This document shows, one piece after another, positions 25,903 to 33,756 of a stretch of 64,000 nucleotides of DNA. Both the position numbers and the translations under genes were made by a program. How positions within the stretch are numbered: the stretch's first letter is position 1; each line of letters starts with the position of its first letter. The notes under the pieces are model-generated. The model worked only from the letters and a program-made list of their open reading frames with translations, did no database searches and was not told the origin of the DNA. This stretch comes from Rhizobium laguerreae (GTDB lineage: Bacteria > Pseudomonadota > Alphaproteobacteria > Rhizobiales > Rhizobiaceae). The DNA is taken from contig NZ_MRDM01000002.1 in the NCBI RefSeq assembly GCF_002008165.1, positions 558,001 to 622,000 on the forward strand, written 5' to 3'.

Positions 25903-28032
25903 ATGTCGTCGAATCTTGCAGGTAGGTACGTTCGGACCCAGACGTCTTCCATCATCGCGACAACGGTCTTCTTCCTTGTCGTTGCTCTCGTACTGACCGG
26001 CCTGATGGCACATGTCGTCGTCACGATGACCCGGTCGGCGAACGAGATCGATGATGCCAGGGCCAGTCGCGCCGCCCGCGCGGCAATCGGTGCGTTTGTG
26101 GGTCGCCTGAGCGCGACAACGACGGACAATGCCATATGGGACGATGCCTATAGTGCTGCCTCATCTTCGGCCGCCGCGGATTGGGCCTATGAGAATTGGG
26201 GAAAAACCAGCGAGGATTACGCGCTTTATGACGGCGCGATCGTGATCGGCCCTGACCGGTCTTCGATCGTCTCGGCCTATGCCAAAGGCAAGCCCTTCCA
26301 GCCGGGCACTTTTTTTGGCGACGTCTTTTATCAGCAGATCAATGCGGCAGCGGCTCCGGCGAGGGCGCCGGTGGTCAATTTCATCAAGACCGAAAGCGGT
26401 ATAGCCCTGATCGCCTCGCAGGCGATCCAGCCTTTCGAGGACGCCCCCAAGCTTCCGAAGTTCAGTGTGCTGAGTTTCTACAAGGAGCTTACGTCGGAGG
26501 TTATCGATACGCTCTCGAACGAACATGAACTTGAAGGCTTGCGCCTTGAGACGACGCCGAAGCCGGAGTTCCTGAACACGCCGATCACCGACATGGAGGG
26601 GACCGTCATCGGCTATCTCGTCTGGCCCAGCAAAGCGCCGGGAAGCGCCGTGTTTCATCAGGTCTATCCTTATATCGCAGCCGCTATCGTCATCCTCGCG
26701 CTGTTTCTGATCGGCGTTCTGCTGGTTGGCGCTTCCGAAGCGCGGCGCCTGCGCCAATTGGCGCAAGCAGCGATTTTCGAAGCCGACCACGATAGCCTGA
26801 GCGGCCTTTTGAACAGACATGGGCTTCTCAACCTGCTGGAAGAGCTGGAGAATTCGACCTCTTCGCCACATCGGCTTTATCTGGTCGACCTTGATGGCTT
26901 CAAGGCCGTCAACGACGCCTGGGGCCATGCGGTGGGGGACGATTTGATCCGGCTGGTCGCGAAGGCGCTGACCGCCTGCCACCCCGAAATCATTGCCGCG
27001 GCGCGGCTCGGGGGCGACGAATTTGCGCTGGTGCACGTCGGTTCTGCCACATGCGGAGAGATGGAAAAGACGATTTTGGCGCTGTTTGCCGAGCCCTTCA
27101 AAATCGACGGACGAACAATCGAAGTTGGCGCAAGCATAGGAGCTGCTGCTCGCGACGGCGACGTCCCGCCCTTGGAGCTTCTCCGTAGAGCGGACATGGC
27201 CCTTTATGGTGCCAAGGCAAATGGCAGAGGCCAGGCGATCGAATACGACCCCGAACTGGACCGGGAACGCCAACGGGTCGCCGAACTAGAAGGCCTGTTG
27301 AAGAATGCCATCAGCAGTGGCGCAATCGAGGCCGTTTTCCAACCTCTCGTCTCTGCTTCGACGGGCGCTGTGACCGGTCTTGAAGCACTGGCGCGCTGGC
27401 GAACTGTAACCGGAAATATCAGCCCGGAGATTTTCATCCCTCTTGCCGAGAGATGCGGCCTCATCGACGCACTCGGCGTTCATATGCTGAGGACATCGAT
27501 CGAGCATGCCAAGGGCTGGCCCGACCTCGCATTGTCGGTGAACGTTTCGCCAATCCAGCTTTGCAATCCGGAGTTTGCCGCCGAAGTGATCTCGGTCCTG
27601 CAGGAACTCGATTTCAATCCCAACCGCCTGACACTGGAGATCACCGAAGGCGTTCTGATGACAAATCCGGATCAGGCGCGACGGTCGATAGACCAGCTCA
27701 AGCATGTCGGCATAAAGTTCGCGCTTGATGACTTTGGCTGCGGTTACGCAAGCATTGGCGCATTGCGGCAGTTCGGGTTTGATCGCATGAAAATCGATCG
27801 CTCGCTGGTGTCGGCTCTCGACGAAGGCGCAAATGGCGCCGATGTTCTTCGAGCAACCATCTCCCTCGCGACAGCGTTGCGGATTCCCGTTACCGCGGAA
27901 GGTATCGAGACTGCCCGCCAGGCGGCGATCTTGCGCGACGCCGGCTGCGATCAGCTTCAAGGATATCTGATTGGAAAACCCATGTCGGCATATGACATAT
28001 CGAGCAGGCTGAAAGAAGAGTCAGCCGCGTGA
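25903..28032 (+). CDS. CHASE4-type sensor with GGDEF and EAL domains
   Basis: This 709-aa membrane-bound cyclic-di-GMP enzyme has TM1 at about residues 23-45, a periplasmic CHASE4-like sensor (TTDNAIWDDAYSAASS), TM2 at about 250-275, a GGDEF domain (RLGGDEFALV near 370) and an EAL domain from about 465. EAL catalytic residues are intact: GLEALARW, VNVSPIQL, LEITEG, LDDFGCGYASI, MKIDRSL, AEGIET and LQGYLIGKP. It could therefore both make and break c-di-GMP. No RXXD inhibitory site is obvious before GGDEF. It is monocistronic. Confidence 0.94.
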   Translation: MSSNLAGRYVRTQTSSIIATTVFFLVVALVLTGLMAHVVVTMTRSANEIDDARASRAARAAIGAFVGRLSATTTDNAIWDDAYSAASSSAAADWAYENWGKTSEDYALYDGAIVIGPDRSSIVSAYAKGKPFQPGTFFGDVFYQQINAAAAPARAPVVNFIKTESGIALIASQAIQPFEDAPKLPKFSVLSFYKELTSEVIDTLSNEHELEGLRLETTPKPEFLNTPITDMEGTVIGYLVWPSKAPGSAVFHQVYPYIAAAIVILALFLIGVLLVGASEARRLRQLAQAAIFEADHDSLSGLLNRHGLLNLLEELENSTSSPHRLYLVDLDGFKAVNDAWGHAVGDDLIRLVAKALTACHPEIIAAARLGGDEFALVHVGSATCGEMEKTILALFAEPFKIDGRTIEVGASIGAAARDGDVPPLELLRRADMALYGAKANGRGQAIEYDPELDRERQRVAELEGLLKNAISSGAIEAVFQPLVSASTGAVTGLEALARWRTVTGNISPEIFIPLAERCGLIDALGVHMLRTSIEHAKGWPDLALSVNVSPIQLCNPEFAAEVISVLQELDFNPNRLTLEITEGVLMTNPDQARRSIDQLKHVGIKFALDDFGCGYASIGALRQFGFDRMKIDRSLVSALDEGANGADVLRATISLATALRIPVTAEGIETARQAAILRDAGCDQLQGYLIGKPMSAYDISSRLKEESAA

Positions 28033-28148
28033 TGGCGCGAAGATCGTGGCATAGGCTCGGTATTGACGGATCGTTACCGGCGGCGACCGTATTTTCCATT
28101 GGATAGTTTTCGGCTGTGGCCTGCTTTTCTAGCGGCTCAGAGGACGGA

Positions 28149-29393
28149 TCACCACTGCAGATCCAGCCGGTCCAGCCCGTGGAAATGGTAGACGTCCTGG
28201 ACCATAGGTGTCTTTGCCAGCCTCAGGCCCACCAGCCGTTCGAACAGGATCGGAAGCACGACGTTGAGCTCCAGCCGCGCCAGCGGCGCGCCAATGCAGA
28301 AATGGATGCCGGCGCCGAAGGAGAGGTTTGCCGCCTCGTTGCGGTCGGGCTTGAAGGTGAGGGGATCGGTGAATTTCGCCGGATCGAGATTGGCGGCGGC
28401 GAGGATAAGGCTGACCTTGTCGCCGCGCTTGAAGGAGACGCCGTCGATTTCGGCAGGCTCCAGGGCCCAGCGCTGGAAGATGTGGACGGGCGCGCAGATG
28501 CGCAGGGTTTCCTCGACGGTGCGCCCGGTCGTTGCCTCGTCCCGGAAGAGTTCCGCCGGATCGCAGCCGCTGTCGAGGATGGTGCGCACGGAGTTGCCGA
28601 TCTGGTGCACGGTCGCCTCATGCCCGGCATTGAGCAGCACGATCGTCGTCGAGACGAGCTCCTCCTCGGTCAGATACTGGCCCTTATGCTCGGTATGGAT
28701 CATGTGGGTCAGCAGGTCGTCGCGCGGTTCGGCACGGCGTTCGGTGATGACCGTCTTGACGTAGTCGGAAAATTCCTTGGCCGCCCGTTCTGCCTCTTCC
28801 TCCTGCTCGCGCGTACGGCCGAACATGTACATGCGGACATAGGCGTGCGACCAGGCGAGCAGCTGCGGCCCCATCTCCTCGGGAATGCCGATCATTCGTG
28901 CGATCATCGTCACCGGGATGATATCGGCAAAGGCCGAGAGCAGCTCGACCTCACGCTTCTCCGCGAAGCCGTCGATCAGCCGGTTGGCGAGTTCGACAAG
29001 TTCCGGCTTCATCTTCTCGACATGGCGGGAAACGAAGGCGCGGTTGACGAGCGTGCGCAGCCGCGTGTGCTCCGGCGGTTCGAGTTCGAGCAGGGAATAA
29101 CGTTCCGAGAGATCGAAACTGGCAAGATGCGGCATCGGCTCGGCAAGCCCAAGCTCCTCGCGGCTGGCGATATGCAGGATCTGCCGGCCGAAGCGCCGGT
29201 CGCGCAGCAGTCCGTTCACATGGTCGTAGCCCGTGAAGAACCACTGCTTCTGCTCGCTCCAATAGAAGGTCGGGCAATGGGCGTGAAGTGCGCAATAGAC
29301 GGCATTCGGGTTGCCGTAGAAGGCCGGGTTGCGGCTATCAAGCGAGACATGACGGTTGGCGCGGTCGATCGAGAGAAAGGATGGGATCATCAT
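28149..29393 (-). CDS. Cytochrome P450
   Basis: This soluble bacterial P450 monooxygenase has 414 aa. The heme thiolate is Cys366 in LSFGAGIHFCIGAPLARLEL. The I-helix oxygen-binding segment is VLLNAGHEATVHQIGNS, and the ExxR motif is EETLRICAP. PPEHTRLRTLVNRAF is the usual B-C region. It resembles the CYP family often found as single copies in rhizobia, but the substrate is unknown and no ferredoxin or reductase gene is next to it. It lies between two c-di-GMP enzyme genes. Confidence 0.95.
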   Translation of the reverse strand: MMIPSFLSIDRANRHVSLDSRNPAFYGNPNAVYCALHAHCPTFYWSEQKQWFFTGYDHVNGLLRDRRFGRQILHIASREELGLAEPMPHLASFDLSERYSLLELEPPEHTRLRTLVNRAFVSRHVEKMKPELVELANRLIDGFAEKREVELLSAFADIIPVTMIARMIGIPEEMGPQLLAWSHAYVRMYMFGRTREQEEEAERAAKEFSDYVKTVITERRAEPRDDLLTHMIHTEHKGQYLTEEELVSTTIVLLNAGHEATVHQIGNSVRTILDSGCDPAELFRDEATTGRTVEETLRICAPVHIFQRWALEPAEIDGVSFKRGDKVSLILAAANLDPAKFTDPLTFKPDRNEAANLSFGAGIHFCIGAPLARLELNVVLPILFERLVGLRLAKTPMVQDVYHFHGLDRLDLQW

Positions 29394-29454
29394 GCCCCGA
29401 GCCTTATCGGATTTGCCGGACCTCGGAAAGATGTGGGGCGTGAGGATCCCGGGG

Positions 29455-30732
29455 CTACCCGGCCCGCGACAGCGTACCCATGCGTCGCAGCGCTTCGACC
29501 TGGTCGTCGACCGTCGGCACGAGTTCGCCGGCAGTGCTGTTCGGCGTGGCTGGTGCAGGGGCTGCGGCCTCCGCTTCGCCGAAGGTGACCGTGCAGTTGC
29601 GGCCGGCGGCCTTGGCTGCGTAGAGCGCCCGGTCGGCGGCCGAGATCAGCTTGTCAATATTGGCTTCGATCGAGGAGGCGAGCGCAATGCCGATGCTGAC
29701 GGTGACCGGAACGATCGCTTCGCCGGTGCTGACGGGAAGACGGCAGAATTCGGTGCGGATCGCTTCGGCGATCGCCTCGGCTTCCGTCTGGTCCGCGACG
29801 GCGGCGAATGCGGCGAATTCCTCGCCGCCCATGCGGCCGAAGATGTTGTTCGGAATATACTGGCGGGCCATGCGCGCGAAGGCGGTCAGCACGGCATCGC
29901 CGGACTGGTGGCCGTAACGGTCGTTGACGCGCTTGAAATGGTCGAGATCGAAGAGAATGACCGCGACCTGGCGCTGCTCGTTATGAGCTCTTTCCTGGAT
30001 GCCGTCGAAATAGCCGAGCAGGCCGCGGCGGTTGAGCACGCCGGTCAGCGAGTCGGTCAGGGTGAGCGCACGCAGGTGTCGTTCGGAGCGCTCCATGATC
30101 AGCCGGCAGGTGAACGCGAAAGCGATGGTCAGCAGGAAGGCGGTGGCCATGGCGGAAGCGCCGCCGAGATTTGTCGCCTCGACATCGCTTGGCATCGTCA
30201 GCGTCATCGTCAGGGCCGAGCCGAAGCATAGGCAGCCCTGGAGGACGAACACACCCATCAGCTTGATGCGGGTAGGCTCACGGCGCATGTCGCCGGCGGC
30301 GACCGCCATGGCGAGTGCCGTCGCACCCGTCGCCGAAGCAAGATTGTAGAGAACCACCCGATTTGAATAATCGCTGTTGACCCAGGGCAGGAAGACACCG
30401 GCGAGCCAGATTGCCGGCGGCAGTAGCGCCCACCACTCGATCCGCTTGCGGTCGAGTGCGAGAAAACCGGCCACCCAGGCGCTCTGGCCGAGCAGGGCGA
30501 TGGCATTGCCCGCCTCTACTGAAAGCAGGCTGGGGATTTCGCCGCGCAGCGCGACCATCGCAAAGCCGATGCCGGTCAGAAGGAAGCCCAGGCCCCAATA
30601 GAGATAGGCCTCGTTCCTGATGTTGTGGCGCCAGGCGACGAACAGCACCAAAGCGAGCGTCATGGCCTCTGAACACCAGATGGCGAGACCTGTAGCGATA
30701 TTGAACACGGCAGCAACCCCTTGTCTGTCCAT
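29455..30732 (-). CDS. Membrane GGDEF diguanylate cyclase
   Basis: This 425-aa protein has an N-terminal membrane domain of about six to seven spans (residues 10-220, with LVLFVAWRHNIRNEAYLYWGL and WVAGFLALDRKRIEWW) and a GGDEF domain. LTDSLTGVLNRRGLL opens the domain, DLDHFKRVNDRYGHQSGD follows, and RMGGEEFAAF is the intact active site. It should synthesise c-di-GMP in response to a membrane signal. ATG 30732 is chosen because AAGG sits six bases upstream; the frame continues to 30906. Confidence 0.92.
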   Translation of the reverse strand: MDRQGVAAVFNIATGLAIWCSEAMTLALVLFVAWRHNIRNEAYLYWGLGFLLTGIGFAMVALRGEIPSLLSVEAGNAIALLGQSAWVAGFLALDRKRIEWWALLPPAIWLAGVFLPWVNSDYSNRVVLYNLASATGATALAMAVAAGDMRREPTRIKLMGVFVLQGCLCFGSALTMTLTMPSDVEATNLGGASAMATAFLLTIAFAFTCRLIMERSERHLRALTLTDSLTGVLNRRGLLGYFDGIQERAHNEQRQVAVILFDLDHFKRVNDRYGHQSGDAVLTAFARMARQYIPNNIFGRMGGEEFAAFAAVADQTEAEAIAEAIRTEFCRLPVSTGEAIVPVTVSIGIALASSIEANIDKLISAADRALYAAKAAGRNCTVTFGEAEAAAPAPATPNSTAGELVPTVDDQVEALRRMGTLSRAG

Positions 30733-30945
30733 TCGCATCCTTGCTGAGGAAGCTCGCCACTTCCTTAATGTCGCTGCGCTGCGGCATTGTTTCGGGCCGA
30801 TATCTGCCGGTAGGCTTTCCGTTGGGTAAACGTGCATGAGTATTGTCGAATAGAGTAAGCCTTCCTTCATCCTGTCATGGAGAAAAGCCGGGGGAGACCG
30901 TAGCAAGGGCTCGCCGTTAACAGGCGATTGAGGGAAAGAGGCTCA

Positions 30946-30994
30946 ATGCATGTCGCCCGGAAGTGTGCAGCGGTTCCGGGATAACGACATGCAT
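30946..30994. repeat. Partial RIME-type palindrome
   Basis: ATGCATGTCG (30946-30955) pairs with CGACATGCAT (30985-30994). The inner sequence, including AAGTGTGCAGCGGTT, is nearly the same as the first palindrome of the element at 12090. The second palindrome of the full element is missing or eroded, so this is a half copy. Confidence 0.7.
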
Positions 30995-31051
30995 GAAAAG
31001 AAGGAGCTTAGCCGCCTTGCCCCGCCTTCTTAACGTTATCCGCATGCGTGT

Positions 31052-31084
31052 CTTGAAGAGGAGGGCCGGGACACTCTATGTAGG
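31052..31084 (+). promoter_or_regulatory. Heat-shock (RpoH) promoter candidate for clpP
   Basis: CTTG at 31052 and TCTATGTAGG at 31075-31084 resemble the alphaproteobacterial RpoH consensus (CTTG, 17-18 bp, CYTATNTNNG), with one mismatch and a 19-bp spacer. It lies about 60 bp before the clpP ATG. ClpP is commonly heat-induced, which makes this plausible. Confidence 0.4.
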
Positions 31085-31144
31085 GGTAAGACATTTTTCT
31101 TTGATTCCCGGCGCGGGCCGGCGAGACGTTGACAAAGGACGCAC

Positions 31145-31780
31145 ATGAGAAACCCAGTCGATACCGCAATGGCCCTCGTTCCGATGGTCGTGGAACAGAC
31201 CAACCGCGGTGAACGCTCCTACGACATCTATTCCCGCCTGTTGAAGGAACGCATCATCTTCCTGACAGGTGCTGTCGAGGACCATATGGCGACGCTCGTC
31301 TGCGCCCAGCTGCTCTTCCTCGAGGCCGAAAACCCGAAGAAGGAAATCGCCCTCTACATCAATTCGCCGGGTGGCGTCGTCACCGCCGGCATGGCGATCT
31401 ACGATACGATGCAGTTCATCAAGCCTGCGGTTTCGACGCTCTGCATCGGCCAGGCCGCGTCCATGGGCTCGCTGCTGCTGGCGGCCGGCCACAAGGACAT
31501 GCGCTTCGCCACGCCGAATTCCCGCATCATGGTGCACCAGCCTTCGGGCGGCTTCCAGGGCCAGGCTTCGGACATCGAGCGTCATGCTCGCGACATCCTC
31601 AAGATGAAGCGCCGCCTGAACGAGGTCTACGTCAAGCACACGGGCCGGACCTATGAGGAAGTTGAAAAGACGCTCGATCGTGACCATTTCATGGATGCGG
31701 ACGAAGCCCAGAGCTGGGGCGTGATCGACAAGGTTCTGACGTCGCGCCTCGAAATGGAAGGCGAGCAGGCTAGTAATTAA
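31145..31780 (+). CDS. clpP: ATP-dependent Clp protease proteolytic subunit
   Basis: This 211-aa serine peptidase forms the double heptameric Clp barrel. The catalytic triad is Ser106 ([15 protein letters not shown]), His131 ([14 protein letters not shown]) and Asp180 (TLDRDHFM). The [20 protein letters not shown] segment is typical. A short N-terminal propeptide may be processed. It is followed by clpX after 296 bp that contain AT-rich palindromes, so the two genes may also be separately expressed. Confidence 0.97.
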   Translation: MRNPVDTAMALVPMVVEQTNRGERSYDIYSRLLKERIIFLTGAVEDHMATLVCAQLLFLEAENPKKEIALYINSPGGVVTAGMAIYDTMQFIKPAVSTLCIGQAASMGSLLLAAGHKDMRFATPNSRIMVHQPSGGFQGQASDIERHARDILKMKRRLNEVYVKHTGRTYEEVEKTLDRDHFMDADEAQSWGVIDKVLTSRLEMEGEQASN

Positions 31781-31857
31781 TAGGGATGGTGTTTTCCTCG
31801 CCACAGTTCTATCCCATTTGTGATTGAACAAGGGCTTTCATCCGGCGACGAAGACGC

Positions 31858-31903
31858 TAATAGTAACTATTAATGCTATGTTGAATTTTTATGACATAGC
31901 ATT
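31858..31903. promoter_or_regulatory. Adjacent AT-rich palindromes between clpP and clpX
   Basis: TAATAGT/ACTATTA is a perfect 7-bp palindrome around a single A (31858-31872). Immediately beyond, AATGCTATG (31872-31880) pairs perfectly with CATAGCATT (31895-31903) over a T-rich 14-base loop. The rest of the 31781-32076 gap holds no convincing gene. These may be an operator, a processing hairpin or an attenuator for clpX. Confidence 0.45.
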
Positions 31904-32076
31904 CGGCATTCGAAGGGGAATTCGTTGCCGCCGGGGCCAGGACATGATTGGTTGGGCCCGGTTCGTAGCCCCTGAAGCCCTTCTCGGCAAAGGCTCCGGA
32001 AACGGAGTGCCGCCAGGAGCTGATAGAGTGGACCGCGATTTCGCCTTGAAATGCGGCGTGCTGGAAGGAAAGTGAT

Positions 32077-33354
32077 ATGAGCAAGGTCAGCGGCAGCAAC
32101 GGCGGCGACTCCAAGAACACTCTTTATTGTTCGTTCTGCGGAAAGAGCCAGCACGAAGTCCGGAAACTGATTGCCGGACCGACCGTCTTCATCTGCGATG
32201 AATGCGTCGAATTGTGCATGGACATCATCCGCGAGGAAAACAAGTCCTCGATGGTCAAGTCCCGCGACGGCGTTCCGACGCCCCAGGACATCATCAAGGT
32301 CCTCGACGAATATGTCATTGGCCAGCGACAGGCGAAGAAGATCTTGTCGGTTGCCGTTCACAACCATTACAAGCGCCTGGCGCACGCCTCCAAGAACGGC
32401 GAAGTCGAGCTGGCGAAGTCGAACATCATGCTCGTCGGTCCGACCGGCTGCGGCAAAACTTATCTTGCCCAGACGCTTGCCCGCATCATCGACGTTCCCT
32501 TCACCATGGCTGACGCGACGACGCTGACCGAGGCCGGTTATGTCGGCGAGGATGTCGAAAACATCATCCTGAAGCTGCTGCAGTCGGCCGACTACAACGT
32601 CGAGCGTGCACAGCGCGGCATCGTCTACATCGACGAAGTCGACAAGATTTCGCGCAAGTCCGACAACCCGTCGATTACCCGTGACGTCTCGGGCGAGGGC
32701 GTGCAGCAGGCGCTGCTGAAGATCATGGAAGGCACGGTCGCTTCCGTTCCGCCGCAGGGCGGCCGCAAGCACCCGCAGCAGGAATTCCTGCAGGTCGACA
32801 CGACGAACATCCTGTTCATCTGCGGCGGCGCTTTTGCCGGCCTCGACAAGATCATCTCTGCCCGTGGCGAGAAGACCTCGATCGGCTTTGGCGCTAGCGT
32901 CAAATCGCAGGATGACCGCCGCGTCGGCGAGGTTCTGCGCGAACTGGAGCCTGAAGATCTGGTCAAGTTCGGCCTGATCCCTGAGTTCATCGGCCGCTTG
33001 CCGGTTCTGGCGACGCTCGAGGACCTCGATGAGGACGCGCTGATCCAGATCCTGTCCGAGCCGAAGAACGCTTTGATCAAGCAGTATCAGCGCCTGTTCG
33101 AGATGGAAGACGTGGAACTGAACTTCCATGAGGACGCTCTTCGCGAAATCGCCCGCAAGGCGATCGTGCGCAAGACCGGCGCCCGCGGCCTTCGCTCGAT
33201 CATGGAGAAGATCCTGCTCGACACAATGTTCGAACTGCCGACGCTGGAGGGTGTGCGCGAGGTCGTCATCTCCGAGGAAGTGGTGCGCGGTTCGGCCCGT
33301 CCGCTTTACATCTATGCCGATCGCCAGGAAGAAAAAGCCAACGCTTCGGCGTGA
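32077..33354 (+). CDS. clpX: ATP-dependent Clp protease ATP-binding subunit ClpX
   Basis: This 425-aa AAA+ unfoldase feeds substrates to ClpP. An N-terminal zinc-binding domain uses four cysteines ([11 protein letters not shown], then CDECVELC). Walker A is [12 protein letters not shown] near residues 121-132, Walker B is [11 protein letters not shown], and the pore-region and sensor motifs follow. The IGF-like loop for ClpP docking lies in the region around residue 270 (SIGFGAS). GGAAAG precedes the ATG. A terminator follows the stop. Confidence 0.98.
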   Translation: MSKVSGSNGGDSKNTLYCSFCGKSQHEVRKLIAGPTVFICDECVELCMDIIREENKSSMVKSRDGVPTPQDIIKVLDEYVIGQRQAKKILSVAVHNHYKRLAHASKNGEVELAKSNIMLVGPTGCGKTYLAQTLARIIDVPFTMADATTLTEAGYVGEDVENIILKLLQSADYNVERAQRGIVYIDEVDKISRKSDNPSITRDVSGEGVQQALLKIMEGTVASVPPQGGRKHPQQEFLQVDTTNILFICGGAFAGLDKIISARGEKTSIGFGASVKSQDDRRVGEVLRELEPEDLVKFGLIPEFIGRLPVLATLEDLDEDALIQILSEPKNALIKQYQRLFEMEDVELNFHEDALREIARKAIVRKTGARGLRSIMEKILLDTMFELPTLEGVREVVISEEVVRGSARPLYIYADRQEEKANASA

Positions 33355-33382
33355 CCTTCACCGCTTTCGCGTGATTATTTTG

Positions 33383-33414
33383 GGGGCTTGCCATAGGCAG
33401 GCCCCTTTCTATTT
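33383..33414 (+). terminator. Rho-independent terminator after clpX
   Basis: GGGGCTTGCC and GGCAGGCCCC form a 10-bp stem (one G-U pair) with an ATA loop, followed by TTTCTATTT. It lies 29 bp past the clpX stop. Confidence 0.85.
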
Positions 33415-33756
33415 GAAAAACCATGCGAGGCCCTGTTAGTATTTGCCCGTGGGAACCGAAATTGCCTTTGCCGATGTTGCGCAAGGGATCGTGCTTGGCA
33501 ATGATGCAATGATTCCGTAAGCCTCTTGCTGGCGTTTGTATTTTAGCCGGGTCGGAAGTGGTAAGCGCCGGTCCAGCCACGCGCTTCATAGTGTTGGCGT
33601 TCCGTTGTAATAAAGCTGTTACATCCGAGGGACGCGGGCGTTAGCGTGGCTTGAAAAGCGTAGTTAGAACCTCCACTTGTAGCAACAAGTGAGTGCCGGC
33701 CGGTCCCAAGCGGCCGTGCAGAGAGCCCGGCAACGGGACGATGGAAAGGACATAAA
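33415..33756. other. Intergenic leader region upstream of lon
   Basis: No gene was seen in these 342 bp. A small hairpin, CACTTGT/ACAAGTG with an AGCA loop (33674-33691), lies about 65 bp before lon. No heat-shock promoter could be assigned with confidence despite the expectation for lon. Confidence 0.5.

Larger units (their letters stand above)
30733..31144. other. Intergenic region before clpP
   Basis: There are 412 bp between divergent genes. The region contains a RIME-type palindrome (30946-30994) and a possible RpoH promoter (31052-31084). No coding frame with plausible codon use was seen. Confidence 0.6.

Noticed and set aside
31824..32075. 83-codon frame between clpP and clpX
   Set aside because: It overlaps the palindromes, lacks a ribosome site and ends directly at clpX; probably non-coding.
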